A stretch of 64,000 bases of DNA, from NCBI RefSeq assembly GCF_000013765.1, contig NC_007954.1, positions 1,798,001-1,862,000 of the forward strand, given 5' to 3'. The DNA is from Shewanella denitrificans OS217. Its GTDB lineage: Bacteria > Pseudomonadota > Gammaproteobacteria > Enterobacterales > Shewanellaceae. The stretch's first letter is position 1, and every line of letters starts with the position of its first letter. Position numbers and translations under genes: made by a program. Positions 44,571 to 54,341 of this stretch are shown in pieces. The notes below the pieces were generated by a model that did no database searches, had not been told where the DNA came from, and was given only the letters and a program-made list of their open reading frames with translations.

Positions 44571-44725
44571 AACCTTCCTTTGAAATACCTCCAACATCAG
44601 AATATTTGCTCCAGCATTTTGAGCACCATCGTTGAGCTTTATTAGCATGCCACAGTCACTCCATGGTAATCCTTCTTTGCTGTGTCATTCTCAAAAATCA
44701 TTTGCATAAAAGTGAACCCCGCATT

Positions 44726-44760
44726 AAAATCTCATTCGAACATTATTCGAATGAGATTTT
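44726..44760. promoter_or_regulatory. Perfect 15-bp inverted repeat, likely TetR operator
   Basis: AAAATCTCATTCGAA and its exact complement flank a 5-base spacer, ending 3 bases before the TetR start codon. The core ATTCGAAC...TTCGAAT is typical of TetR-family operators, and the position fits autorepression. The right arm ends in a T-run, so it could also terminate transcripts from the glutaredoxin gene. Confidence 0.75.
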
Positions 44761-44763
44761 TGT

Positions 44764-45483
44764 ATGTGCCCAGCAGCAAGACACACGGCTGAACAGCAGC
44801 TTGAAATGATTTTATCCGCTGCGGTTAGCGTGATAGAAGCCTCGTCATTATTGGACTTTAAAATGACCAGTATTGCCAAAGAGGCGGGCTTGTCTGTGGG
44901 CTCCTTGTATAAGCATGTGCAAAGTAAAGAAGATTTGATCATTTTACTGGCTTGCGAAATGAGTGAGCACATACATGGCTTGATGATGACCATCTATGAC
45001 ACGCCACTGAGCATGCCGCAGAAACTGATTTCATTTCTGTTATTGGATCCTAAGAAAGCGAGGCGTTTTAGCTTTGATTTGGATTTAGAAACCCTCTCGG
45101 GCAGTGAACCTGTGCTGCGTCGCTGTTCTCCCATGTGGAAGGCAAGATTTTTAGCGCTGGAAAGTAAGCTGAGCGAAATGTGCGTGCAAAAAAACATGGA
45201 CTGCTTTGAGTCGGGTGAGTTTATTGGCGACAACGTTGAGGAAGTGGAAGAACTTAATTTCGGCAACTGGGCCATGTCCATCGGCTTTAAACAAATTCAC
45301 AGCTATTTTGATGTACTGTCACAACATATACCAGCCCAAGGCTGTGGCGACAATTTTACCTTAGGCAATAGCAGTGTGAGAGCCATGATGCGCTTCATTA
45401 ATGCCTACCCCTGGAAACAACCATTAACCCTAGAGGGGATTGAGCTGACTAAGCAAGAATTAATCAAACTCGGTTATCGCTAA
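44764..45483 (+). CDS. TetR/AcrR family transcriptional regulator
   Basis: The N-terminal helix-turn-helix is visible as EQQLEMILSAAVSVIEAS, MTSIAKEAGLSVGSLYKHV and SKEDLIILLACEM. The ligand-binding part (residues 70-239) is not conserved, as usual. It precedes a membrane fusion protein and an RND permease on the same strand and sits on its own operator, so it very likely represses this efflux operon. The inducer is unknown. Confidence 0.9.
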   Translation: MCPAARHTAEQQLEMILSAAVSVIEASSLLDFKMTSIAKEAGLSVGSLYKHVQSKEDLIILLACEMSEHIHGLMMTIYDTPLSMPQKLISFLLLDPKKARRFSFDLDLETLSGSEPVLRRCSPMWKARFLALESKLSEMCVQKNMDCFESGEFIGDNVEEVEELNFGNWAMSIGFKQIHSYFDVLSQHIPAQGCGDNFTLGNSSVRAMMRFINAYPWKQPLTLEGIELTKQELIKLGYR

Positions 45484-45574
45484 CTTTAGGCAGATTTCAT
45501 GAACCACTCGAACGAGCCGTTATTAAACCACTTAAATTAGTTACAGCATTAGTTTACTTTATAAGGATTTATTC

Positions 45575-46708
45575 ATGTCAAACACTAAGACACTGCGCAA
45601 TTGGAGCCTGACTTTTATTGCCATCGCAAGCTTAGGTTATGGGTTGTATTATTTTAAATCATCGGAAATCTCGGCTCAGGCATCCCAAGCTATGCCCGAA
45701 TACCCAGAACCCGTGGACGTGGCTCTGGCGCTAATGCTTGATTATAAAGATCAAGTAACAGTACCCGCCGAAGTGGTGGCACCGGATGCGATTGTACTCA
45801 CCAATGAACTTGCGGGTACAGTTCGAGCGCTTAACTTAAAAAATGGCAATTTAGTGACTAAGGGTGAGCTGTTATTACAACTTGATATTAGTGAAGAAAC
45901 CGCCAGTTTAAACACGGCTAAGGCCAAGACGAAACTTGCTGCGACTGAGCTTAAACGCACCCAATCCTTGCAAAAAAGACAGTTAGTTGCCGCAGAAGCC
46001 TTGGACAGAGCCGAAGCCGAGTTAGCAATTAACTTGGCGGAAGTGGATCGCATTCAAGCCATAATCGCTAAGAAAACCGTCTACGCCCCGTTCGATGGTG
46101 TTTTGGGCCTGCATGACTTGTCTGTGGGTGAGTATTTGCCTGCTAACAGCCAAATCACCAGCCTAGTTGCCGCGCAAACCCATTTGTGGATAGATGTGAG
46201 CTTGTCTCAGCAGCAGTCACAAAACCTAACTAACGATGAAGTGGAGCTCATACTGACAGATAAACAAGCGTCAGGGCAGGCCGTCTTTGCCAAGATCATA
46301 GCTAAAAACCCGCTTATCGATAAGCAAACTCGCAGCGTTAAATACCGTGCTTTATTCAAGCAGAGTCCAGATGTGAACTTAATCCCTGGCGCATTTATTG
46401 AGGTAAATGTTAAGCAAGGCGAAGCCATTTCCATGATAAGACTGCCAAAACAGGCGATTTTGCGTCAGCAAGCAGCTCGCTATGTGTATGTACTGCAACC
46501 TGAGTCTGAAGGGCTTTATCGGGTGCAGCGCCGTGATATCGACTTATTTCAAGAAAATGGTGAGTACAGCTATATCAAAGGTGGCTTGACTGAAGGCGAG
46601 CAAGTGGTCACGGCAGGGGCATTTAAGTTGTATCCCAATAAGTTGGTTAATATCCGTCAAGTGGCTGATAACGGCTCAAGCGCTAATGCCTCAAGTGCTA
46701 AGGAATAA
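45575..46708 (+). CDS. RND efflux periplasmic adaptor (membrane fusion protein)
   Basis: This 377-residue protein has one N-terminal membrane segment (LTFIAIASLGYGLYYF) and the adaptor core: lipoyl half ELAGTVRALNLKNGNLVTKG, a helical hairpin around residues 105-155, then KKTVYAPFDGVLGLHDLSVG and NLIPGAFIEVNVKQGE. It links the inner-membrane pump to an outer-membrane channel, which is not encoded here. It lies 2 bases before the permease. Confidence 0.93.
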   Translation: MSNTKTLRNWSLTFIAIASLGYGLYYFKSSEISAQASQAMPEYPEPVDVALALMLDYKDQVTVPAEVVAPDAIVLTNELAGTVRALNLKNGNLVTKGELLLQLDISEETASLNTAKAKTKLAATELKRTQSLQKRQLVAAEALDRAEAELAINLAEVDRIQAIIAKKTVYAPFDGVLGLHDLSVGEYLPANSQITSLVAAQTHLWIDVSLSQQQSQNLTNDEVELILTDKQASGQAVFAKIIAKNPLIDKQTRSVKYRALFKQSPDVNLIPGAFIEVNVKQGEAISMIRLPKQAILRQQAARYVYVLQPESEGLYRVQRRDIDLFQENGEYSYIKGGLTEGEQVVTAGAFKLYPNKLVNIRQVADNGSSANASSAKE

Positions 46709-46710
46709 TC

Positions 46711-49700
46711 ATGTCTGAGAATCATTATCCCCCCCGCGTGACAGACATGTTTGTCACTCGGCCAATTTTGGCGATTATCTTATCGCTGACCTTAGTCATA
46801 GTGGGCGCCATAGCGGCGATGAAGCTGCCTGTGCTGCAATATCCACAAATTGAAAGCTCGTCCTTGGTGATTAGTACCGTTTACGTGGGCGCGTCGGCCG
46901 AAGAAATTCAAGGCTTTGTTACCGATCCCATCGAAAAAGCGGCGGCCACTATCACAGGGGTTGATTTTATCAGCTCTGAATCTAAGGCCAGCAGCAGCAG
47001 TCAAGTGACCATACAGCTTGCGCTCAATGCTGACAGCACTAAAGCCTTGGCTGAGCTTAATACTCGCTTGAGTCAAATTCGCTTTGAATTGCCCCAAGAA
47101 GCCCAAGACCCCAGTATCACTGTGGTGCGTGCCGACAGGCCCTATGCCTCATTTTACCTGTATGCGGATACCCAAGATTTCAGCCGCGCTGAACTCAGTG
47201 ATTATTTAGAGCGTCAGGTGAACCCTTTACTGAACTCCTTACCTGGAGTGCAAAAGGTCGGCCTTGAAGGCGGCCGCTCCCCTGCGATGCGCATCTGGCT
47301 TAATCCGACGAAAATGTCGATGCTAAAAGTCAGCACTAATGATATTCAGCAGGCACTATTGCGCAATAACGTCGCCGCCACCATAGGCAATACTGAAAAT
47401 CCAACCCAGCGCATCGATTTAGTGGCCAATACCTTGCTTACCGACAAGGCGAGCTTTGACAATATCACCATCAAGGACGTGGATGGTCGCAGTATTAAAC
47501 TCATCGATATTGCCAAGGTAGAACTCGGCGCCGAGCAAGCCACAGCTGAGGCAGGTTACAACCTGACTAACTCAGTATACGTGTCTATTTATACCCAGCC
47601 AGGGGCCAATGAAATTGATATTGGTGACAAGTTGTATGAAAAGTTAGCCAGTCTAAACCAAGGTTTACCGAAAGATCTGCAATTGAAGATGGCCTATGAT
47701 GCCACTCAATACATGCGAGACTCCATCAAGGAAGTGTTTACCACCTTACTTGAAACCATCGTCTTGGTGGGTATAGTTATTCTGCTGATGATGGGCTCTT
47801 TTAGAACCGCATTAGTGCCCTTGATCACTATCCCAATTTCAATTCTTGGCGCCATTGCTGCCATGACCTTGATGGGCTTTTCACTCAACTTATTGACCTT
47901 ACTGGCTATCGTGCTTTCGGTGGGTTTAGTGGTGGATGATGCCATTGTGGTGGTCGAAAACGTCGCTAGACACATGCGCACCGGCATGAGTGGCCCAAAA
48001 GCGGCGTTATTGAGTTCACGTCAGCTGTTCACGCCCATTATCGGTATGACCATCACCTTAGCTGCTGTGTATGCACCCATTGGCTTTTTATCTGGCTTAA
48101 CTGGGGTATTGTTCAAAGAGTTTGTGTTCACCTTAGCCACGGCGGTATTGATGTCGGGTTTAGTGGCCTTAACCTTGTCGCCCATCATGAGCGCCATGGT
48201 GTCACCTAAAGGCGGTCAAGAAGGCAAAATGACCTTAGGCATTAACCATCAGTTTGCACGCCTTGAAAAAGCTTATGCTAAGTTATTAACGCGCGTGTTC
48301 AACAACCGTCCTCAAGTTATCGTATTTGCGGTGTTCGTGACCTTGTTGATCCCGCCCTTGTACCTGTTTTCAAAATCTGAGCTGGCGCCGGTGGAAGATC
48401 AATCAAGCATTCAGATGTTTGTTGAAACCCCGCCAGAATCCACCCTCGAATACACTAGCCTGCAGATGAAAGCCTTGGTAGAAACGGCCATTCAGACTCC
48501 AAACAGCGTCGGTATGTGGCATCTAGTCTTTGGCACATCTGGGTTTGGCGGATTAAATTTTGTGCCCGTGAGTGAGCGTGAAGAGGGCATTCAAGCGTTA
48601 CTGGGGCAAGTCTATGGGGTATTGAGTCAATTCCCAGAAGTCACCGCGTTCCCCATTTTGCCCGCGGCGCTGCCATCTTCAGGTCAGTTTGATGTGGAAA
48701 TGGTGGTGACTTCCTCTGTGCCTCAACCTTTAATGGCAGATTATGCCCAGCAGTTAGTGTATGCCGCCTTTCAAAGTGGTCAGTTTATGTTTGCTGATAC
48801 TGACTTGAAAGTGGACTTACCCCAGCTAGGGTTTGAGTTTAATAAAGCCAAGATTGCCGACTTAGGCATGACCATCAGTGATGTGAATCAGCAGTTATCT
48901 TTCTTGCTCGCTGACAATTATGTCAATCGTTTCAACTTGGACGGTAAGGCCTACAAGGTTATTCCCCAGGTATCTGAAGAGTTTAGAAAGGATCAACAGG
49001 CGATATTAGCGTTGCAACTCACCACGGCAGATGGGCAGTTAGTGCCATTGTCCAGCATTGCCACAGTGGTTTCTAACGCTGCGCCGCGAAAGCTCACCAA
49101 ATTCGGTCAGCGTAACTCCTTCCGTATTTATGGCGGTATATTACCTGGTACCACCAAGGAGCAAGCCTTAGTGACGCTAGAACAAGCGGCGGCAAACATT
49201 TTACCTGCAAGTTACAGCATAGATTACATGGGTGAATCACGACAAATTCGTAAAGAAGGCAACACCTTAGTGGGCGTGTTAGGCATCGCCTTAGTGTTCG
49301 TGTTCTTTGTGTTGGCAATTCAATTTAACAGCTTTAGGGATCCCTTAGTGGTGTTATTAGGCTCAGTGCCGCTGGCATTATCCGGCGCCTTGATGTTGTC
49401 ATTCATGAATGTCACCACCATTAACATTTACTCGCAAATAGGCCTGATTACTTTAGTGGGACTTGTGGCTAAAAATGGCATCTTAATTGTAGAGTTTGCC
49501 CGTCATTTACAACTTGAAGGCTTAGATAAATCTCAAGCTGTGATAGAGGCGGCCAGTGTGCGTCTGCGTCCAATTTTAATGACCACAGCGGCGACAGTGC
49601 TCGGCCATTTCCCCTTGGTCTTGGTCAGCGGTGCGGGCGCTGCTGCAAGAAACAGTATCGGTATTATGTTGGTGGCCGGCATGCTTATCGGCACCTTCTT

Positions 49701-49770
49701 CACCTTGTTTGTCTTGCCTGTAATTTATTCTTACATAGCGCAAACGCATAACAAGGTGAGTCAAGATTAA
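46711..49770 (+). CDS. RND efflux permease (AcrB/MexF-like)
   Basis: This 1019-residue pump exports drugs or lipophilic compounds using the proton gradient. The first membrane helix is followed by LPVLQYPQIESSSLVIST; the proton relay motif GLVVDDAIVVVENVARHM lies near residue 410; LIPGAF-type docking partners are in the adaptor; the last helices carry GLVAKNGILIVEFARHLQ. The N-terminus (MFVTRPILAIILSLTLVIVG) is standard. The substrate cannot be told from the sequence. Confidence 0.95.
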   Translation: MSENHYPPRVTDMFVTRPILAIILSLTLVIVGAIAAMKLPVLQYPQIESSSLVISTVYVGASAEEIQGFVTDPIEKAAATITGVDFISSESKASSSSQVTIQLALNADSTKALAELNTRLSQIRFELPQEAQDPSITVVRADRPYASFYLYADTQDFSRAELSDYLERQVNPLLNSLPGVQKVGLEGGRSPAMRIWLNPTKMSMLKVSTNDIQQALLRNNVAATIGNTENPTQRIDLVANTLLTDKASFDNITIKDVDGRSIKLIDIAKVELGAEQATAEAGYNLTNSVYVSIYTQPGANEIDIGDKLYEKLASLNQGLPKDLQLKMAYDATQYMRDSIKEVFTTLLETIVLVGIVILLMMGSFRTALVPLITIPISILGAIAAMTLMGFSLNLLTLLAIVLSVGLVVDDAIVVVENVARHMRTGMSGPKAALLSSRQLFTPIIGMTITLAAVYAPIGFLSGLTGVLFKEFVFTLATAVLMSGLVALTLSPIMSAMVSPKGGQEGKMTLGINHQFARLEKAYAKLLTRVFNNRPQVIVFAVFVTLLIPPLYLFSKSELAPVEDQSSIQMFVETPPESTLEYTSLQMKALVETAIQTPNSVGMWHLVFGTSGFGGLNFVPVSEREEGIQALLGQVYGVLSQFPEVTAFPILPAALPSSGQFDVEMVVTSSVPQPLMADYAQQLVYAAFQSGQFMFADTDLKVDLPQLGFEFNKAKIADLGMTISDVNQQLSFLLADNYVNRFNLDGKAYKVIPQVSEEFRKDQQAILALQLTTADGQLVPLSSIATVVSNAAPRKLTKFGQRNSFRIYGGILPGTTKEQALVTLEQAAANILPASYSIDYMGESRQIRKEGNTLVGVLGIALVFVFFVLAIQFNSFRDPLVVLLGSVPLALSGALMLSFMNVTTINIYSQIGLITLVGLVAKNGILIVEFARHLQLEGLDKSQAVIEAASVRLRPILMTTAATVLGHFPLVLVSGAGAAARNSIGIMLVAGMLIGTFFTLFVLPVIYSYIAQTHNKVSQD

Positions 49771-49856
49771 TTTTAGACTCGGTTTAAATAGAGTTTAGAT
49801 TGGGCTTGCATTTAACCTGAGATTAACTTAGGTTGGATTTAGAGTGAGTTATTTTA

Positions 49857-49897
49857 AATAAAAAGGCTGGTTATGTAATCAGCCTTTTTATTTTATT
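49857..49897 (+). terminator. Intrinsic terminator after the RND operon
   Basis: AATAAAAAGGCTG and CAGCCTTTTTATT form a perfect 13-bp stem with a 10-base loop, followed by more T. It closes the TetR-adaptor-permease operon. Confidence 0.9.
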
Positions 49898-50059
49898 TTC
49901 CCTGTTGTCTCTGAACATAAATTTGTATATTGTGCATGGCTTAAGAGCCAAACCTAATGTTTACTACCCATCTTAGCTAGATGTGTTGGCTGAGGTTTAG
50001 TCAGTTCTTTATTTTAATCGTGTTCAAGGTAATGAACTGTGAATATATAGGGAAATAAC

Positions 50060-50227
50060 ATGAAAACATCCATTCCATCGTGTCAATTTCGCTTCACTTC
50101 TGCTTATTTTGTAGCTCTGGCAGTTAGCTTCTTTGCGAACCTATACATTTCAGGTGATAAAAGACGTTGCTTGGTATTTCTTATTTTCTCAAACGGTAAG
50201 CCTAGTTTACTGTTTGATGAATACTAA
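50060..50227 (+). CDS. Possible small ORF (55 aa), doubtful
   Basis: An ATG preceded by GGGAAATAAC opens a 55-codon frame with a hydrophobic middle (AYFVALAVSFFANLYISG). It has no recognisable family and lies in the 490-base gap between the RND terminator and the beta-barrel gene. The rest of this gap shows no other feature. Confidence 0.25.
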   Translation: MKTSIPSCQFRFTSAYFVALAVSFFANLYISGDKRRCLVFLIFSNGKPSLLFDEY

Positions 50228-50382
50228 ACTCGATATCGCTGCACAGTCTAGCTTTGCTAATATTAATTCAGTCCAATAGTAGTTATGGATCAGTGATGGT
50301 GCGCAGTATAATAAATAAAATTAAGTTAACCGTTAGCATTGTCGCCCAAGATGCTAGCGATTTTTAGGGCATGGAGATTAAA

Positions 50383-50979
50383 ATGAAAAAAATAGTATTT
50401 ACATCGACATTATTGTTATCTATGGGTTCAGTTCAAGCTGCTGAAACAGCTCAAGCTCCTCGTTGGGATAATGTTTCTGTGTCTTATCAATCTGTTGATG
50501 TGGAAAATAAAACCTTAACGGGCTTTGGTATCGCTGGCAGTAAATTACTCGGTGAAAGCTTTTTTATTACCGGCGGTTTAAGCAACGCTTCTGACGATAT
50601 TAAAACCTCAAATGGAAATGTTGACTTAGATTTTAATACTAAAACATTGGGTTTGGGTTATCGTCTACCTTTATCCCATAACACAGATGTTTTTGGTGTG
50701 GTTTCCTACGAAGATATGGAAGCTGAAGTAAAGTATCAAGGCAACTCAGTAAGTGGTGGCGATAATGGTTATGGCTTTGAAGTTGGCGTGCGCTCTATGG
50801 TGACTGAACACGTTGAATTAGGCGCTTCTATTCAGTATATCGATAAATCCGAGGATTCAGATACTGTATTTGCTGTATCTGCATTGTATAATTTCACCGA
50901 GCGTTTCTCAGCAGGCATCGGTTACAGTAAAGCCGAAGACCTGAATACATTTTCAGTATCGGCCTATTACTTTTTCTAA
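50383..50979 (+). CDS. Outer-membrane beta-barrel protein (Ail/OmpX-like)
   Basis: This 198-residue protein has a signal peptide ending SVQA and a mature part of alternating strands (VSVSYQSVDVENKTLTGFGI, GLGYRLPLSHNTDVFGVVSY) ending in the outer-membrane signature YYFF. The size and strand count fit an eight-stranded barrel, but the exact family is uncertain. The ATG at 50383 has GGAGAT upstream; an ATG 4 codons earlier overlaps that site. Confidence 0.75.
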   Translation: MKKIVFTSTLLLSMGSVQAAETAQAPRWDNVSVSYQSVDVENKTLTGFGIAGSKLLGESFFITGGLSNASDDIKTSNGNVDLDFNTKTLGLGYRLPLSHNTDVFGVVSYEDMEAEVKYQGNSVSGGDNGYGFEVGVRSMVTEHVELGASIQYIDKSEDSDTVFAVSALYNFTERFSAGIGYSKAEDLNTFSVSAYYFF

Positions 50980-51026
50980 GATTGCGTGTCAAAGTTAGCA
51001 TAATAACTCGACACTCTTGGTCTTAT

Positions 51027-51066
51027 CGCCAGTCAAAATGGGGCACTCTTGCTTGACTGGCGTTTT
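51027..51066 (+). terminator. Terminator after the beta-barrel gene
   Basis: CGCCAGTCAA and TTGACTGGCG pair perfectly with a 16-base loop, followed by TTTT. It sits between convergent genes (beta-barrel and EamA) and may serve both. Confidence 0.7.
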
Positions 51067-51078
51067 GGGATTGTTAAG

Positions 51079-52053
51079 CTAAATAAATCTTGTTGCATTC
51101 ATCTCGTCTTTCCTATCAAGTCCATTACCTACTAAATTAGCGTTCATTAACTCTGTTTTTGGAGCACTCGCTGGTGTCTGAGGCTTAGCTTTCTTTTGGC
51201 TGGTCACTCGGTTCAGTAAAATGGCTATTAGAATAGCCAAGACACCAAGCCACTGCATTGGGGTTAGTTGCTCATCTAAGATGAGATAACCCAATACCCC
51301 TGCTGAAATCGGGCTTAAAAAACCGAGGAATGAGCTGGTCACGACTGGCAAGTGTGCAATTCCTCTAAACCAGATCATATAACCCACTACCGAGCCGATA
51401 ATACATAGGTAACTGTAACCTAAGATATTTACCTCTGTCAGGCTCGGGGGGATTCCTTCCAGATACAGGGTGATTGGCAGCAGAGCCATGCCGCCGAAGG
51501 TGAGCTGCCAACCGGTAAAATCAATCAAGCTAAAATTAGCCGGTTTACCCCAATACTTAGTCAGTACTAAACCCAACGCCATACTGGCAGCTCCCGCCAA
51601 GCCAAAAGCGATACCTTGCAGATTGAGCACCATGTTCCCTTTCAGTGCGAGTAAGGCAATTCCCGCGACCCCTAGGGCTAAGGCAATGATGCTGACTAAG
51701 GTTATCTTCTCTTTAAATAGCAAGGCACTTAGCGCCATAACCAGTAAAGGTTGGCAAGACATGATAACGGCGGCTGTCCCGCCTGGCAGATAATAGGCTG
51801 CGCTAAAGAGGCAGTAGAAAAACACCCCTATGTTGAGCATGCCTAAGAGGGCTATTTTTAGCCACCAATGCCCGATAGGCATTTTTCGGTAAATCATCAC
51901 CAGCAATAAGCCAGCAGGCAAGGCGCGCAGAGTCGAGGCCAGCAAGGGTAAGTCAGCGGGTAACATCTGAGTGGTGACAATATAGGTACTGCCCCAGACT
52001 AATGGCGCTAGGCTGGTGAGTAATAGGTTAAACCAGAGCGAGGGTGTTTTCAT
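51079..52053 (-). CDS. EamA-family drug/metabolite transporter
   Basis: The protein has ten predicted membrane helices in two EamA repeats: LAPLVWGSTYIVTTQML and IMSCQPLLVMALSALLFKEK in the first, YMIWFRGIAHLPVVTSSFLG and GVLGYLILDEQLTPMQW in the second. A polar 35-residue tail follows. Substrates of this group are small metabolites or drugs; none can be assigned. It is divergent from a MarR regulator that probably controls it. Confidence 0.9.
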   Translation of the reverse strand: MKTPSLWFNLLLTSLAPLVWGSTYIVTTQMLPADLPLLASTLRALPAGLLLVMIYRKMPIGHWWLKIALLGMLNIGVFFYCLFSAAYYLPGGTAAVIMSCQPLLVMALSALLFKEKITLVSIIALALGVAGIALLALKGNMVLNLQGIAFGLAGAASMALGLVLTKYWGKPANFSLIDFTGWQLTFGGMALLPITLYLEGIPPSLTEVNILGYSYLCIIGSVVGYMIWFRGIAHLPVVTSSFLGFLSPISAGVLGYLILDEQLTPMQWLGVLAILIAILLNRVTSQKKAKPQTPASAPKTELMNANLVGNGLDRKDEMNATRFI

Positions 52054-52075
52054 GTGAACTTGCCTTTTGTGAATG

Positions 52076-52093
52076 TATCTTTTTAGAAAGTTA
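52076..52093. promoter_or_regulatory. Candidate MarR operator 1
   Basis: TATCTTTTTAGAAAGTTA shares its half-site layout with the site at 52128. It lies 23 bases upstream of the EamA start, where binding would block that promoter. Confidence 0.5.
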
Positions 52094-52127
52094 ACTTAAA
52101 GTACTGGCATTATAGGTTTTGGTCAAG

Positions 52128-52145
52128 TATCTTTCTTAAAAGATA
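52128..52145. promoter_or_regulatory. Candidate MarR operator 2
   Basis: TATCTTTCTTAAAAGATA is a 7-bp inverted repeat with a 4-base spacer. It is spaced 52 bases, about five helical turns, from the similar site at 52076, between the divergent EamA and MarR genes. Confidence 0.6.
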
Positions 52146-52235
52146 TTTAGCTAACACAAGCTTATTAGATGCAAACGCTGCCGATCCGAACCGTAAGCAT
52201 GTCTATGGGCATGGGCATGGGCAACTGGAGAAAAG

Positions 52236-52718
52236 ATGAAACAGGATAGAGTCGAGACATTTTTACAGCAATGGCAACAAGTCAGGCCAGAGCTCGATTG
52301 CTCACCTATGGGGGTGATTGGCAGGCTTGCAAGAGCACAGCAGTTGATCAGTGCCCGTTTATTACCCGTTTTTAAAGCATTTAACTTAAGCGCCATCGAG
52401 TTTGATATCTTGGCGACCCTAAGACGGGCGGACTGTCCATTAACGCCCACAGAGCTTTACCAAACCTTGATGATTTCTTCTGGTGCCATGAGTACCCGCT
52501 GCGAACAATTAGTCCAGCGGCAGTTGATTGAGCGGCTTGCTAGTGGTGATGATAGGCGCAGCTGTAAAATTGCACTGACCTCCATTGGCACCACCTTGAT
52601 TGATGCCGCTGTGGAGGCGCATTTGACTAATGAAACTGATATTTTGTCGCCGCTGACCTTAGATGAACAGCAGCAGCTGGCAAGCTTATTAACACGTTGG
52701 CTGGTAGCGAATGAATAA
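52236..52718 (+). CDS. MarR family transcriptional regulator
   Basis: This 160-residue protein has the winged helix-turn-helix of MarR: LSAIEFDILATLRRAD, LTPTELYQTLMISSGAMSTR and the wing GDDRRSCKIALTSIG. It is divergent from the EamA transporter, and two similar inverted repeats lie in the 182-base gap. It likely represses the transporter until a ligand binds. Confidence 0.92.
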   Translation: MKQDRVETFLQQWQQVRPELDCSPMGVIGRLARAQQLISARLLPVFKAFNLSAIEFDILATLRRADCPLTPTELYQTLMISSGAMSTRCEQLVQRQLIERLASGDDRRSCKIALTSIGTTLIDAAVEAHLTNETDILSPLTLDEQQQLASLLTRWLVANE

Positions 52719-52879
52719 GTGAGAGATCACTGTTAGCTTATGATTTACAAGATTATATTGCTATGTCATTCTGAAAATTCAGCTTGTATTTATGGATGCG
52801 TGAACCTCAATAATTGAGGCCACCCTCCTAGCCATTGCCTAACCATCTCCTAACGACAGAATGAAACAAGGATACACTC

Positions 52880-53404
52880 GTGAGCAACACTCAATTCCCC
52901 AAGATCATTGCCCAAACTGAGCGATTGATCATTCGCCCTTTTACTCAGGAAGACGTACCCAGCCTATTCCTGCTTAATAGCATCCCAGAGATTTTGACTT
53001 ATATTCCTGCAGAAGCCTTTACTGACATAGCACAAGCCCAAGCTATTTTTGATGAGGTGGTGCAAGTTGAATACCGAGAACGTGGCTTTGGTCGCTGGGC
53101 AGTCCATCATAAACTCGATGATAAAGTCATCGGTTTTTGTGGCCCGAAATATTTGCCAGAGTTCGATAAGGTGGAATTAGGCTATCGCTATTTGCCTGAA
53201 TATTGGGGTAAGGGAATAGGCTATGAAGCGGCGCGGGCGACGCTCGATACGTTTAAGCCTCTGCACGGTATTGAGGAGGCTATAGCCCTGATTTTGCATG
53301 GCAACCTAGGATCTGAAGCTGTAGCAAAGAAAGTGGGCATGTCGCTGTTTGCAGAAGATGAATATTTTGGTCATAAGGTACATGTGTATCAAATACCATT
53401 ATAA
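52880..53404 (+). CDS. GNAT family N-acetyltransferase (RimJ/RimL-like)
   Basis: This 174-residue protein begins with the RimJ/RimL-type block QTERLIIRPFTQEDV and carries the acetyl-CoA motif PEYWGKGIGYEAARATLD and the C-terminal GNLGSEAVAKKVGM. The target amine is unknown. It starts with GTG, preceded by AAGGATA. Confidence 0.9.
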   Translation: MSNTQFPKIIAQTERLIIRPFTQEDVPSLFLLNSIPEILTYIPAEAFTDIAQAQAIFDEVVQVEYRERGFGRWAVHHKLDDKVIGFCGPKYLPEFDKVELGYRYLPEYWGKGIGYEAARATLDTFKPLHGIEEAIALILHGNLGSEAVAKKVGMSLFAEDEYFGHKVHVYQIPL

Positions 53405-53472
53405 CGGGTTAATTCTTGAGTCGATTAAGTGAGACTGCGCCGTGCAAATTACACTAAGTCCCATGAGCCTGA

Positions 53473-54207
53473 TTATGCGAGCATTTTAAGGTCTGTTAGC
53501 ATCAATGCTAACGCCTTATTGCAAGAGACACTCTGCACTGGATTGATAAACTGACTTCTGAATAAAAAGCCTTGAACTAAGTCAACCTTAAGTTGTTTGG
53601 CCCAGTGTAGCTGTTGCTCAGTTTCAATGCCTTCCAAAATACACAGTTTGCCAGTGTGTTTACCGTAATCAACCAGTGAAGCCAACAGGGCGTAGTGGTC
53701 GCCGTCATCGAGTTTAGTCAGCCATTGACGATCAAATTTTAAATAATCCATCTTGGTCATTAATTCAACACACAGCATGGTACCAGGTGCACCGATATCA
53801 TCTAGGGCGCAGCTTACCCCATGCTGCTTAAAAATCTGCACCAAGTCGATAGCCATCTGGGCTTCGTTCATGCAAGTGTTTTCAATTAATTCGACAGTTA
53901 AGTTTGCATGGGGGGCTAATAAGGCCAGCATGGGCTTGACCCATTCACCTTGCATACCATGGGGGTCGATATTGATAAACAATCGGCCTGACGGCGCATG
54001 TTCCAGTTGAAAAGATTTGGCGAGATATTCCACTTGAGCGAACAATTCAGGGGTTGCGTGCAAACGCTCAAACACGAGATTTGGGGGGATAGGTCGTAGT
54101 TCAGCGTCTTTAAAACGTGCTAGTGCTTCGTAACCCCACAGGGTTAGGCTTAGTGGCTCAATTAAGGGTTGGTATTCACAACTCAGGCTTAAGTGATCAA
54201 TGTCCAT
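53473..54207 (-). CDS. Stand-alone EAL domain protein (c-di-GMP phosphodiesterase)
   Basis: This 244-residue protein is a single EAL domain. The motifs are YEALARF (EAL), LFINIDPHG (Asn), LTVELIENT (Glu), CALDDIGAPG (Asp pair), YLKFDRQWL (Lys) and CILEGIETEQQ (Glu), then VQGFLF. The catalytic residues I can check are present, so it should degrade cyclic di-GMP rather than only bind it. There is no sensor domain or membrane segment. Confidence 0.9.
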   Translation of the reverse strand: MDIDHLSLSCEYQPLIEPLSLTLWGYEALARFKDAELRPIPPNLVFERLHATPELFAQVEYLAKSFQLEHAPSGRLFINIDPHGMQGEWVKPMLALLAPHANLTVELIENTCMNEAQMAIDLVQIFKQHGVSCALDDIGAPGTMLCVELMTKMDYLKFDRQWLTKLDDGDHYALLASLVDYGKHTGKLCILEGIETEQQLHWAKQLKVDLVQGFLFRSQFINPVQSVSCNKALALMLTDLKMLA

Positions 54208-54341
54208 ATTATGATTCTTGTTTAAAAGACTAATGCTAATTATTCCTATTTAACTAGATTATGCAATCATCATCCTTAAGTCTGAGTTTGAATGGGGGAT
54301 ATTTGAGCAGATATGAGTGTTTACTCAGGTTTTTATAAACA

